From: Helicoverpa zea
Taxonomy: Eukaryota > Arthropoda > Insecta > Lepidoptera > Noctuidae
Reading direction: 5' to 3'
Length of the DNA stretch: 64,000 nt
Assembly: GCF_022581195.2 (NCBI RefSeq)
Contig: NC_061470.1
Location: forward strand, 310,001-374,000
Shown: positions 1 through 12,570 of the stretch, in pieces
Layout: every line of letters begins with the position of its first letter
Numbering within the stretch: position 1 is the stretch's first letter
Translations under genes and position numbers: made by a program
The notes under the pieces: model-generated
Database searches by the model: none
What the model saw: the letters and a program-made list of their open reading frames with translations, nothing else
Told to the model about the DNA's origin: nothing

Positions 1-1455
1 ATTTATGTGCCGTAATTTAATTTATGATAAGACATTAGCTGCCCTCAGGTAAAATATATTTTTTTTTCTTCTGACCAGATGTAATTCGAATACAAATAAC
101 GATACTTCCTATTTCCTACAAACAAGTCGGTTGACATGAGTTCAACAAAAAACCGGAATAACTGGTAACGTTTCGTAGCCTTAAACTGTTCCGTGCGTAC
201 AAGATCTCCAAATCACCGTTATGTTCGAGTTGAGCGGACTGCCGCATTAGCGCTGATCTCGTTAACTAAACCAGCCCTGGTTGAATACATAGCCGCAACA
301 GTTCCGCGCTTGGCACATCGTCTGTCCTGCAGGCGGCGCGCAGATCCTTGTCCGAACGGTAAATATAAATCAGCGGGTGCATGCGCTCAAGTGTTAGCGA
401 GCGTATAGTCAGTCTTTCTTTTGTTTAGTAGGATATGTTAGCAGTAGAAAGTAGGCACAGTGTGGCGCGAGATGACCGCTCCCAGCGGGCTGTTTGTAGA
501 GAGCTCGTCACATTCATACCCGCGAGTGTTAGGCCCCAGCCGGCAGTACCTGGCTTTACCTTGCAAAAACTCCTCATTGGGCGTATATCTGTAGATTTAT
601 GAAATTGCAAATTCCTCAACTTAAGTCAACCCACAGATTGGTGCGCTGCGCACCGGGGTGCTCTAACAGAGTCTGTCAGTGCTGGGTTTATACAAGTTAC
701 TGGCTAAAAGATAGGCAGACTTTGTAGAGAGCTGGGATTTTAGAATACCCATGGTTCGAATGGGGACCATTTGACAGTGGCTAGTTTAGGTGCTATTCGA
801 ACATCTATTGAGTAGGTTGCTCGCAGTCGTCCACCACGCGACATGAGCTACTGACGCAGACCGGAGCCGCACGCGGCACAATACACAGATGTCGGCTAGA
901 ACAGCTGCAGATCATGATTTAATGGCGCAGAACGAGCCAGTGTAGCGTAGCGGCCGCGTACCAGACACCGCATATATGTACTGCAAATAACGTGTCCTGG
1001 TGTATGTACTACTTGAGTAGGTACAGGTAATAGGCAGCTTATTCTACTGCAGCTGCCTCTAAACCTAGCAACTAGTCTGCACGCAAAGGACATAACTAGC
1101 ACTACTAGTGGACTGTACTACCAGTGTAATGTCTGGTGCAGTAGTGGACTTGTGTGTGTAGCAGGTGACACTCTCGCACACATGTACACAACTTTTTATA
1201 TCATTTAAAGCAATGTCCACCACGACATCAGCATCTAGTTGGTATCCGTGTTGTGCGCGTCTGCGGTCGTCGTCAGGGAACACGGGGGAGCAGCAACTCC
1301 CTCAGTAATATGATACTGTATAGCTTCCGGCAGCAGGGGCACGTCGCGACACGTCGGGACACTTTGTGGCACCTTCTTGTGCGATACGTTCGCTAAGCCT
1401 ACCGAACTCTTCCGAATAGATGTTCCTACAGAACTCTGAACTCATCCACTACTGA

Positions 1456-1503
1456 GCACTCGCTCAGGATATGTATGTGGGGATACATATCCTGAGCGAG
1501 TGC
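1456..1503. repeat. Perfect 21-bp inverted repeat with 6-nt loop
   Basis: Bases 1456-1476 and 1483-1503 are exact reverse complements, separated by the 6-base loop GTGGGG. The arm contains the core CTCGCTCAGGATATG. The loop is shorter than that of a typical insect pre-miRNA, so a small foldback or a relic of a larger element is as likely as a small-RNA hairpin. Confidence 0.85.
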
Positions 1504-3304
1504 GACGAGCGTCTATTAATACGAGTGTAAAGCGCATGCAGCAGTGCGCCCGCGCCGGCGCAGTTCACGGTGACATGTGCGGCGACACAATGACGACACC
1601 GCATTTTAATTAAATCAATTTAATTAAGGTGCACTGCTACTTACAAGTGTAAGTAATGAGTTATTTCCTGACCTTACTTAAACGATCAAGTTAATGAACA
1701 CTAAAAACGCAACGTAATTAATTAGATCTCTCCATACACTTGAGAAAAATATTCAAATGAAACTTGACGTGAATACAGTTCGAAACAGCACAGATTTCTC
1801 AGATACAATCACAGGAGGTATCACTTCAATAAGAGTAACAATGAAACAAAATAATATGAATACTGGTGAACGGAAGCTAATTCTAGAAACGCATGTTCTT
1901 TGTTCTGGCTCACATCAGATGTAGCTTCTGCCGTGGCTTACCTCGGCGCATGCGCAGCGCATGAAGTCGGCAGTGTCGTGTGTGTGTCACGCCAGGAAGC
2001 CGCGCGAGCACTGCCGCGGGAGCGCTATCGCCGGCTATCTGCTTATCGCCGGCATCGCTTATCAGCCGCAGCCGCAAGGATGACACCGCGCTAATGTCTT
2101 GAATCAGCATGACTTGAGTACAACAGTCCTGCTTCCGATACGCCTCATGCTCACGGGGAATCCGCGAGATAAGCCTGGAGACCTAGTTGATGACTAGTGC
2201 ATCGAGTAGAATAGCACTTCTAGTTCAATGTTGTAGAAATGTAGACCAATAATATCGATCGTCGATGATCTTGTGTGTGTGAGACGACGCTACATCGCAG
2301 CCCTGCAGTGCAGCGTGACGTCGGAAGCGGGCGAGAGAAAGCGCACTACTGATATTGCACTGCGCGTATTGCACTGCGCTCATCTTCTCACCTTCCTGAG
2401 CTATCTGCAGCCTGTCGATGTACCAGCGGTCCCGGCGACGCGTGGTGGTGCTCGCGTAAGCGACTGCAGCACCAGTAACAGTGTCGGGGTGACAACAGAT
2501 GGTATGCGATACCTGCAGACTCGAGATTCTTACAATTTTAGGTCATAGAACTTTCGTGATGCACCATTATTATTCGTTGGTGCATCTCGGCTCGTTCTCC
2601 GTAGTTCAGTAAGTGTTCGCGTAACGGGCTGGAGCACGGTGTGCCTCGTTTGTTAGAAAGTGTGCCGCCGTGTGGCCCGCCGGCGGGGTGGGGGGGGGAG
2701 ATGGACAGAGATAACACTTGAGATATGCAACGTCTCGGATATCGCTAACAATGTTGTGTGTAACTGATAGATGATGCATTTTACATATTGTTGAAATGCC
2801 GCACTTCTGGTGTGTAGTCTCAACAGCAGAAAATATCCTTTCTATGAGTGCCGAAGCCGAAGCTCGCACGTGCGAAACACAGCGTGTAGCGAGGCAGCGC
2901 CAGTCAGTGCTGCATCAGTCCCACGTCTCTACCAAAACTTAGTAAACACGTATCAGCTTGTTGTTTTAATTTACTATGTAATTGCGGCCTGAAGCCATTA
3001 ATGGCTTTTATTTTAGCTTTCGCCACAATCGTCAGTGGAAGGAATATACTTATATGGAAATAAGGAGGAGTGATGCAGTCCACGTGGCTATGTGTCCGAG
3101 GCGGCAGGGTGCGACACAGGTGTGTGTGTGCACGCACACCGGCGCAGCTGCCTGTGCTCACGTCAGACGGCAGCAGATCGCGCGGGCGGCGGCGGCTCAG
3201 AGATTGTTCGCTCATGAGTTGGTGCACATGTTGCGCAACGGCACCGCACGAGGACCCGCTCTTTTTCTTAAGAGGAAGGAGCAATGCATTGAGCATGTTT
3301 GCTA

Positions 3305-3350
3305 CTGCCTTCTTGGTCTAGTTGTCTCATGGCGGCCGAAATCACTATAT
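3305..3350 (+). mobile_element. Possible internally deleted tRNA-derived SINE remnant
   Basis: The box-A-like string TGGTCTAGTTG at 3314-3324 is followed closely by GGCCGAAATCAC. Both match the SINE at 27494-27852, where the same landmarks lie about 60 bases apart with box B between them. Here box B is missing, so this would be a dead, internally deleted copy. The match is short and the assignment is tentative. Confidence 0.35.
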
Positions 3351-4115
3351 GGGTTCTGGTATGGTTCTGTATGCTGTACAGTAGCAATCAGTGTTACAAT
3401 TCCACGTCAGCGACCGTCAGGCGGATTTGAGTCAATAATTATCTTGAGAATACCCTGACGGCCAGGGTTCGTTAGGTGATTAAGCCTGCAGCTCACTCGA
3501 TAAGAAGAAGTCTGTTTGGAGCGGTTGGAGTCCCTGAGAGCACCGCCGCCGTGATGGTAGATAACGCAGACAATAGGCCGCCGGTACCTTGGCGGTGTTT
3601 ATGTGCGTTGTTGGGTAGCGGCACATAATAGCGTCGGAGTGGTGTTGATTATTTAATCGTGATGTTATGATCAGCGTGCGAACGCTCTCAGCGCGCGTAT
3701 TGTGCGGCGGGCGCGTGGCTGCGGGCGCGAGTTTCACCGCGCGGGAGAAACCAGCGCGTTTCACCGCACGGGCTACCTGTTCCTGCCGGCCGCACGACAC
3801 TGCCGCACGCACCACCACACGCGAGGGTGCACTCGACTGACCAAATAACTCTCGTCTGTAAGCAAGTCAGTGTGCTGTCCTCGCTCTACGGAACCGAGCA
3901 GTTGCAGAAGGCCGCGCCGTCTCTCTGGTGCGAGCAGGCGCGGGGGGGGGCACACAATACCAGGCCGCACACTCTCTGTGTGATACTGCTTATCAGCACA
4001 TCCCGGACGAACGCTATTTTAATATTACTTGCTTACACTATTTTGATGTAATTTCATTATGCACTGTGGGTGTGTAACTCATGGAGGTTTGGACCGTGCC
4101 CCACCATGCTAGTCC

Positions 4116-4369
4116 AGTGCACGGTTGGTGGGTAGGTCGCCAGAGCCTCGTTTGCTATTTAGCAGGGTGTACCAAGAGCAGGAGAGGTTGGCTTGGATCC
4201 CGAAAGATATTGTTTGGGACCCCTTACATCCCTTAGGCGGGGTAGGTCCCGGAAGAGATGGCGAACTAGACGCCTACTGTCGAGACTGGTGGACTCGATC
4301 GAAAGATCGGGAAGTGTGGAAGCGAGATGGGGAGGCCTCTGCCCAGCAGTGGGACATTATAGGCTAGTA
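4116..4369 (+). pseudogene. RTE-like LINE reverse transcriptase C-terminal fragment
   Basis: One frame of this stretch ends in REVWKRDGEASAQQWD, and another frame just upstream reads GRSRKRWR. Both are typical of the extreme C-terminus of RTE-type endonuclease/reverse transcriptases (GRPxKRW...EAFAQQW). They lie in different frames, so the fragment is frameshifted as well as truncated at the 5' side. No RT catalytic core is present. It is a dead 3' scrap of a LINE. The RTE assignment rests on recalled family motifs. Confidence 0.6.
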
Positions 4370-4522
4370 ATAGTAATATTCATGATGCACATATTTTGTT
4401 GGTATGTCCTATACCTTCCAAACGAAAAAAAGGTGGTAATAAACCTAAAGTCAAATGGTGCTTTGTGATTCTTTTTACTTCCGAAAACATAGGTCTGTTG
4501 ACTACATTTCGGGTGGATAAAG

Positions 4523-5998
4523 ATATATGTATATGTTACCGTAAGATTACAAACATCGTTAGATTACAATCTATCTCGAGAGATTGTAAACTGTCGAATT
4601 ATTGTGAACCGTAACATCTGATTGCAATTTAACGCATTATTTTTCGCTATATTATAATCTATCGATGAGAAATTGTCAAATTGTCAACTGTCCGAAAGCT
4701 CTCTCTGATTGGTCAGTCTTTTTGTAAGATCGACCAATCACGACCAGCCGTTCTGTTCCCATGGAGTTCCCGTAGAGTTAGGAATGAAATAGAGGTGTCA
4801 GTTAAATAAAATAAATGCTCTTCAAAAATTCTTCAAGTATTAAATTTATATAAAAATAACTCTTATAAAAATACAGTTAGGTATTTTGTCTTCAAATACA
4901 AACTAATATTTAAAAATAAAATAAAAGGGGTGCTAATTTAACAGGCTTCTTTTTAATATCATTATTCGCCCCCAAAAATGTATGTTGCCTTCTAAATTAC
5001 TAAGTCAGCCACAATTAATAAAGCGTCGAGCATCTAAATAATACTATCTTAGCCACGAGTTATCTTCCACTCTAAATACAACTCAGCATGATGGTTATTT
5101 TTTTGCATCTAAATTTGTAGCATGCATTCTAACAGTAAACTTCTTAAATACTATTAAATGACATCATAAAAATATTTATTTACCTTCTAATTTTTTAACT
5201 CGTACCTACTGAGTTTTTTGTTTAAAATATAACACATCCCATATTAATTGACCCAGCATGGAAGTAAGCATGCAACATGCAGCAAGCATAACTTCTGTCA
5301 CGGCTCCGGCGCTGCGGGGCTCCGGCGGTCCCATGCGAGCTTATCGTCGCAGATGGTTTTCACGCTCACCACCGCAGCTTCGGCTTGCTGGCCGGCGGAG
5401 CCGGCCAGCCTCAGCCACGGCGGCGAGCGCTGAAACTACCTGCGCCTCAGCTCGCAGGCCGCCTCGCCCCTCCGCGCCTACGCGGTTTTGAATTGCACTC
5501 TAGGGGTAGGGCAGACAAGACTACGTGGAGTCGGTTTTGCAGCGATTCGTTTTCGTCACTAACTTCAATTTTTAATACAATTTTTAATTGTGTGTAATTT
5601 GAGTCTTAAAAATTAAGTACAATTTTTGATTTTATAAAAAATTAAACCGTCACTTATTTTTGCACGTCAAAGAGCTGTGACACCGGGAGTTGCAAAGAAC
5701 ATTGTCTTTTTTGACGTTCTACCAATCAGCGCGCAAGATGCATTCCGTTCTACGCCAGTTGACAATTTGACCGCTCTACATCGCTCTCGATCTTACAAAA
5801 AGACTGACCAATCAGGGAGAGCTTTCGGACAGTTGACAATTTGACAATTTCTCATCGATAGATTATAATATAGCGAAAAATAATGCGTTAAATTGCAATC
5901 AGGTGTTACGGTTTACAATAATTCGACAGTTTACAATCTCTCGAGATAGATTGTAATCTAACGATGTTTGTAATCTTACGGTGACATATACATATATA
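4523..5998. mobile_element. 1.5-kb non-autonomous DNA element with ~210-bp terminal inverted repeats
   Basis: Bases 4523-4733 and 5788-5998 are near-identical inverted repeats. Within each arm lie sub-repeats of GATTACAA type, such as GATTACAATCTATCTCGAGA with the nearby AGATTGTAAAC. The interior is AT-rich (4780-5250, with an imperfect array of units containing TCTAAAT) except for a sharply GC-rich insert at about 5290-5500. No transposase frame is visible, so this is a long-TIR MITE or foldback element whose superfamily I cannot name. Flanks are TA-rich and no clear target duplication can be read. Confidence 0.8.
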
Positions 5999-7304
5999 TA
6001 ACTCACCCAAATCGTATTGTCTCTAAAACCACCACCCTGCGTCATGTTGACATCCAGGGGGAAGTTATCAGTCTGAGGAACGAGGGATTTAGAGGGTGAC
6101 GCCTGCCTGTGCAGGCTCTGTTTTTAGTTATGCTTCTTCCAAAGACAGCACAACTAGCTACGAATGTGGCACAATTTAGTGGCAAATAAGGTACATAATG
6201 CATTCGTTAGGAGCAGACAAGGTTCTGCCAAGCTTAGAGGCATGCTACTGTACACTACCTACAGACAGATTTGCAGGCAAAACAGCGATCCTATACATAT
6301 ATTATATAGATGTATCTGTAATTTTAAAACTATCAAGATATCGTTAACAAATTTTATAATTAGTTTTCATTAATTTCATAACGTAATTTAAGTATTTCGT
6401 TCGTTTCATTCATTAATTTCTGGTATGTTAACGTGAAGAGATCAGTGAGTGGGTCCGGCAGGCGACTGAATCTATTACTCGACAACATAGTCGAGACCGG
6501 CGTAGCATTCGACTTATAAGTAGTATTGTAGGACATTAGACTCGATTAGCATAAACGCGCAGTGCCGTGTTACATTATACCTGTACATACTGCAGCTAGA
6601 CGCAAACTGCACACTACAATGCAATTAATAAAATACATTACTTGAATAAGCCAGTCCCACCACAGCACAGGCGAGAAACTACGGCGTGCCCCGGGGACGT
6701 ATACTCGGCCTTCTTCGCAACCAAGTCGTCGAAATTTATCGATGTGTCAAAAGCTCTTATACTATTTTATAATCAATATATGTATATGTCTTATCGAAGT
6801 CGAAAGAACTGCTCTGGACAGAACCGAGCCACTACATAGGAATCTCTGATCTCTGATTCGGTTCCCTCAAAAACTGTAAACCTCGGTTGTGACTTGAATG
6901 CGTATTAACATGACTTTATGAAGAACTTCAACTCATTCAACGCGATCTGCTGCGTTTTAGCTAGAACTTACGATGAGCGACCGGGTATCTTAAGATTTAC
7001 TTAGTTTTTGATTGCTCAAAACGGATTTTTTTTCAGTTCCTTCTGTCAGTGACCGATACAATATCACCCGAGAGGATTTGTATTGGTCTGTCGCAACCTC
7101 TCGTAAGCGTCAGTCATCTATACATATTGTATTGACTGCTCACATGTAGTACTGTCACTCTCACAGACTATGTGGTGTCTTGCGCAGGCACTTGATACAT
7201 GATAATGCACGGCTTCTTGTCAAACCCTCGTTGATGTTTAATGAAACATCGTTACGGAATATCGCGTAATGCTGTTCTCAAACACATTTAACGTTTGAAT
7301 GCAG

Positions 7305-7441
7305 GCCAGAGCGGGGCCCGTGGGTTTTCGCCGGGATGCTCCGGGAGGGATTCCAGAGCTGCGAATATCAACTGAGTCGGATTTCAATAAAGTTTTGAAG
7401 AATTTGTTCGCCAGACGGGACCACTACAAGAATGTTGTGAG
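7305..7441 (+). CDS. Candidate internal coding exon of an unidentified gene
   Basis: An acceptor (ACGTTTGAATGCAG) precedes base 7305 and a strong donor (AG|GTGAGC) follows base 7441. The 137 bases between are open in the frame beginning at 7305 and encode 45 residues, including ELRISTESDFNKVLKNLF and ARRDHYKNVV, a charged, ordinary protein-like composition. The exon would leave two bases (AG) for the next exon. A possible partner at 14651-14709 (TCTGTTGCAG before, GAGAAG|GTACC after) is open in the matching phase and gives RSEIYSLLWHTGT. I do not recognise the protein. If real, most of the region is intron of a large + strand gene. The call rests only on splice-site quality and open phase, so chance cannot be excluded. 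Confidence 0.35.
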
Positions 7442-8578
7442 GTGAGCAAAGAGAATGCTGAATATTTTCAAAAATTATTTTTTCCTCTAATTGATTGTTC
7501 AGTGCTCATCGGCGCTACCTTAATAAACTCATAATAATTACAAAACGGTTTCAATTACAAAACAAGTTTCCTCTATGTACAATTTTAATATAGTAGGTAC
7601 CTTTGAGTTGGCCCTCAAACTAAAATGAGTGGTTTTCGGTTGATTGAATTGACAAGCAAACGAAAGTCGAGTCAAATGGTACACGGTCCCTTTATATAAG
7701 GTTTTGGGCATGTTCTTAGAAGAATATATGTAGCTACCTACTCAGCTCAACAGGCGGGATGAGTTGGAAAGTATCAGCGATAGTGCGAGCACAGCGATGT
7801 GGAATAGTCAAGTTTTGACAATTTGTATTGATTGTTGTCATTTATTTATGGCTTGTTTGAGGAATGTGGCTTTAGTTTTTGCTAAACCACAATTTCGGAA
7901 CACAAAAGCGAAACACGAAGAATAAAATCATTTACATATCAGCAATGTCTAGAATATTAAGCATTACAAGTACTTATTTAGTGGAATCTTTATGATAATT
8001 CACGAGTCAAAATCTTACACAACTACAAAGGAAATCATGTGGAATCATAGGTAATATATTTCACAAATCTGGAATTTCACACATTCCCATCACAGATGAC
8101 TACGAGATTATAACGCAGACGATCCCGTAAGGACACCTACATTAACCAGCTTGTTTAAGACGGAACACTTGAAGTCATGTTGCGTCTTATGATTTGTTTA
8201 ACACTAAGGATTTTTCAAAACAGGAAGTTCCTGGGTAAATTGTAGCTACCTGTTTCAGAAACAAATAAACAGTTATGACGTCATGCGCGCGCAACATTCC
8301 GTGTTGCCGGGTGTTTACTGAGCTTCACTTAGCTTTACCTACTCGTGTATGAATCAGCTCTAATACCAGGAGAGCGGAGCATTTCTACACCACATATGCT
8401 GCTGCTTATTGAAGCAAAACCAAGGTCAGTGCTGCAGGTGGCCTAGCATCAGTTCTATCATTGCCCTGCGGTTCACCCGTACCCGGAACTATTCAACGTA
8501 CAATTACGCATTTATGTGAACATTTAAACCGCAAATATTTTATGATGTTGAATACACATGTCATTGTTGTACGGCTGG

Positions 8579-8612
8579 CCTACTGCCGCCAGCAGCTGCT
8601 GGTGGCAGTAGG
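8579..8612. repeat. 34-bp palindrome without spacer
   Basis: The sequence is centred between 8595 and 8596 and is self-complementary over 17 bp on each side with one mismatch (CCGCCAGCAG facing CTGCTGGTGG). It could form a cruciform or a tight RNA hairpin. No function can be assigned. Confidence 0.8.
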
Positions 8613-9384
8613 GACTGTTGCACGTGAACAAGGGCCAGCTCCTGGTATGCTACAGGTAGGTACACAGTACAGTCTATTCAGAATGTTAGTAACACGCAAG
8701 CAGTGCTAACAAAGAAGTAAGAGCATGGGTAACTGATTTATGGATACGCTCGGTCAAAGTGCATTGGCTGCGTAGGTACAGCGCTCGAGTCGCGAAGGGA
8801 TTGCACTCCTGGCGCAGGTAGTCGCCCCTCCCGACTCGCTAGCACATAATTATACCTCAGAGGCCGTTGCACCCATGCATTGTTACGGGCTAATCCTGAT
8901 CCTCGATATGCTAGATAATAAAGAACTTAGTGTGGAGATAGCGGTTAGCGGTATTTGTAATACTGTAATTAAGTGAGAAAAATATGTCAGTCGTGTTAGA
9001 AAGACCGTACCTTGACACCATTAACGCAACTGGTTTTAAGCCAGGCGAGCAGTTTCTAAACGTGTTGCGGACACAATGGAACACCACTCACAAGTCTAAT
9101 GATCCCAACTATTGACAGAAAGAAACTCGAAGCTTTCAGCCGAAAGTGTCGAGTATTGTGTGTACACAGCGCGACCGTTATCCAAATGAGCACATCACAA
9201 TTAGCAGCACAGACACCAGTCTCGGCTCGGGTTGCACCGCCGAGCCGAGGTAATTGCAAAGTTTTATCAATACCGTCGCAGCTTGAGCGCCCACTCTGCT
9301 TCCCAGCGGTCGAGCGAAGACTTCAGTGATGAGCCGCCCGCGAATTAGGACAATATAATAACGATGCGGCGCAGACGCTTCTCG

Positions 9385-9780
9385 TGAGGTCGGAGCGCGC
9401 ACAACCGGTTAGCGCGGCGGGTGTCGTCGGGAAGCCGCAGCTCACCTTGAGCAGATCCCGATCAGAGCAGAGGGCGGGACGGCGGCGGCTGGAGCGGGCG
9501 CGAGCTCATACTCGCGCGGTCGACGACCCGCTGCTGCCACAACGTAACTGTACAACACACACTGTCACTCGCGGAGGGACACCGGCGCGACTGCTCGCTG
9601 GGGGACTGCGGCCCGAACTGAGCCGGCGCCCGCGGCCGCGTGCGCGCGCGGCCTTGACCGCCCCCTGCGCCCCCCCCTCCCCCGGCGCATCCAAGCCGCA
9701 GCTCCTTGCTGCCAGTGAGCGCAGCGCAGCCTCGAGCACGGCGCCGGCGGCGTCTCCCTGCCGGCTGGGCGAAACTCAAT
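9385..9780 (-). promoter_or_regulatory. GC/CpG-rich island, possible first exon on the minus strand
   Basis: About 400 bases are far more GC- and CpG-rich than their surroundings. On the minus strand the island ends in a good donor, CTCAAG|GTGAGCTGCGG, with the last exon base at 9446. The pattern would fit a promoter with a 5'-UTR exon of a leftward gene. The long frames across it on both strands are low in complexity (R, G, A, P) and are probably a composition effect. No downstream minus-strand exon was identified, so this is only a suggestion. Confidence 0.25.
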
Positions 9781-12540
9781 ACCGTTAGCTAATGATTACA
9801 TTCAGTTTTTGTTATTATCTGATAGCGGTAATCTGGCACCAACAACCAGACTGATAACTTTCAAAATATTTATGTAGTCTGACTGAATGTGTCAATACGG
9901 AAGATATGAAACGATATTGCATCCGTCCGTACACGATGCTATAAAAGCTGTCGCTAGCATACAAGTTGTCGAGGCTATTGCGGAATACTTTGAAAAAGGC
10001 CATGACAATTCAGTGGGGTCATCTATTTCTCCAAATCTAGCAAACCTGCCTGTGTCCAATTTTGAATCTACAAAACGATATCAGTGATTTATCACCGCGT
10101 CAACATAGCAGTTGACGACATCAAACATGTTCCCTGACCCTGTTGCTGAGGGAGTACACGTGAATACGAAGGAAGGTAAGGATACTAGTATGCCATCTGA
10201 CACGAAGGAATAGATGCGGGAAACATATTGCGCCGACCCCAAATAACTTGTGAATAAGGACATAAGGAAGCAGAAGCAGTTTAGGAATAGGGAGCACATA
10301 AGGTCTCGGCGTCAGCTAATGTTATTTAACTTTTGGAGAGTGAACAGCCACCATAGTTGGGGAGTAGGTCCCGGAGCGACTGGGGAGTACGCGTGGCTGT
10401 ACTGTGCCTCGCGCAACACTGCATATAGTTAGTTGTTTGGCTTAGTAGCTAACCCTGACAGTGTGGTCTGGTGATCGTCACCACCGGGCCCGCGTGGTTC
10501 CGCAGCCGGGGACTGGCTGGCGGTTGCAGTCCGTCAGAAGGCGAGGTCGCGAGCTACTTGTGTAAGAGGAGCATTGCTCCGCCGACCCAATTCCACCGCC
10601 CGCCACACACAACCATGATGGAAGATGATACTTTAATTTCATTGCTAATGTTCTTTTAACTGAACTCTGTTGTTGTTGGTTAAAACCATTTATCTGGGGG
10701 AATGATTCATTGCAAAATGATGTTCTTGTGCGCCTATCGACGATATTATATTTATCACATATCGTCCGAGGATACTAAACTTATGTACTGTACATACTAT
10801 GATTTACTTAATTCGGGTGAGTTCGTGGTTCCGGCCAGTTTGGCTTCCGCTTTAGGTTTTTAGGAGTTGAACAAGTGCAGTAAACACCAACAACAAGTGT
10901 TACCGCATGCCGAGGCGACTTCAACTGCAAGTCTTGTTGTTGTGGTTCATGATATTGTTCTATGTAACTGACACACGCTGCATGTCACATACATAGCGGC
11001 CCGGTTACGCTAAGATTTGTGAGTGTAGCGTCATCATCAAGTCGAGCGAAGTAGCAATCAATTATTTAGTACTCTGTGCCTGAACATGTTGATCTATCAA
11101 CGTATGAGAGTCGTCGGTGGCTGCATTGGTCGTACTACATACAATTAAGTTTATTATCCTTAGGGAAGCAATTCGATTCGAGATGGCTGTGATGTAGCCG
11201 CACAGCCGCGGTGCGGCGGCGGGAAGGTATCGTGCGCACTGATATGTTGTGCCAATTAAAGTAACACATTAGTGCGCGCGCGCAAGTCAACAAACTGTGC
11301 GCGTGACGTCACCCCGAGTGCTGCCGAGTGTCGACGCTTCCTGCGACTGTCCACTCTTTGTGTTTACAATTTTTTCAATTTGTTTGCGATGTCCGTGTTT
11401 CAATTCATGACGCCGCGAGTTGTAGGCGTGGCGCTATTTTGACGTTAGGCTTAGCGAGTGCAAACCATTAGTTAGAATAAACAAATGATGTAGGTATCTC
11501 TATTTTTACAGTAGATTATCTGACCGCCGATCTGTCGGATATTATCGCGACCCAAATAGTGCGGAGTGCGACTATTGTTAGAGCGGGGGGCGGCGGCCGA
11601 CAACCTAAATATTTGTATTTTGTCGCAATATCGCGCGACGCCCCGCTTCTATGCGTGACCGCGACGTGCTGCTCGGCGGTACGCGCCAGTGTAAGCTATA
11701 CTGCGAGATGAGGCTGGAGAGTCAGCACAGCAGCAGCGCCGGCAACAGTTCCCAGCTGCGCCTGCGCGTGCCGGAGACACCTCGCCGAGGTGTTTTTATA
11801 GAGTAACGCATTACGTGTGAGAAGCAGACACGCACTGTGTTTGTATCAATATCTCATGATAACTGAAGCCAACGTTATTAAAATACATTTGCTGATAGAA
11901 ATGACAATCGTTACAGCTGGTACCTACTTATATTGAATTACTAGTTAAATAATAAAACAAGCATGAGAACCTTAGAAATCTTGATAATGTGAGAACCCTC
12001 CCTCTTGATCGACAGGTTTAACTCTCTATGGAGCCCTGGACAGAGGGGATATTCTATGTCATACTCATAATCTGTAAAAACTGTTTACCCAATCCGGAGC
12101 AGTTTCATCAAGCACGCCAGCGATAGCCGTGACAGCATCACTCAAGTACCTACTGCGAACCATTACACGTTGCCGCCGCCAGACCAGGCCCGCCGTAAGC
12201 GGGCGTGCAAGGCGTGCACCGCACGCGGGCGGCACGTCCTAGGGGGCGGCAAATCGAGCGACTTGTCACGTAATATTTAAAAAATACAATATTTTTTACC
12301 AATGATTTGATTTCAATATTTCCGAACACAGCAATAGCGCTAAGAATATGACTTACACTGCCGGTTTCAGTTGCATCTGTTGAAAGATCATTTTCTTAGG
12401 GGGCGGCAAATTAAACCATACGGCAAAATTAAACCATAATTACGTAACAAAAATATTTTTAATAAAAATAGATGAGTAGATTACCAATAAAATTTCAGAA
12501 ACAGCCGCCCTCGCTTTAGTCGTGTCCTGTCAATTTTGAC
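9781..12540. other. Stretch without a supported gene
   Basis: I see no gene. A short + frame at 9887-10087 has protein-like composition but no start context, splice sites or family match. GC-rich patches lie at about 11570-11780 and 12170-12245. Confidence 0.5.
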
Positions 12541-12570
12541 GGGTTTACCCTTTGTGGCCCCAAAAAAATT

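Larger units (their letters stand above)
1..4099. other. Stretch without a supported gene
   Basis: Apart from the short hairpin at 1456-1503 and a SINE scrap near 3305, I see no gene here. Open frames are short, start mostly at non-ATG codons, and show neither recognisable protein motifs nor flanking splice sites. Base composition is moderate with GC-rich patches, for example around 1960-2080 and 3150-3260. Confidence 0.6.
5999..9384. other. Stretch without a supported complete gene
   Basis: Nothing recognisable apart from a candidate exon at 7305-7441 and a palindrome at 8579-8612. Open frames are short and unconvincing. Confidence 0.5.

Noticed and set aside
9462..9788. Overlapping 105- and 134-codon frames on both strands
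   Set aside because: Low-complexity R/G/A/P translations in a CpG island, without a convincing start or domain. More likely 5' UTR or regulatory DNA.
9887..10087. 66-codon frame reading SVHDAIKAVASIQVVEAIAEY
   Set aside because: Protein-like in look, but begins at a non-canonical start, has no splice support at either end and matches no family I know.
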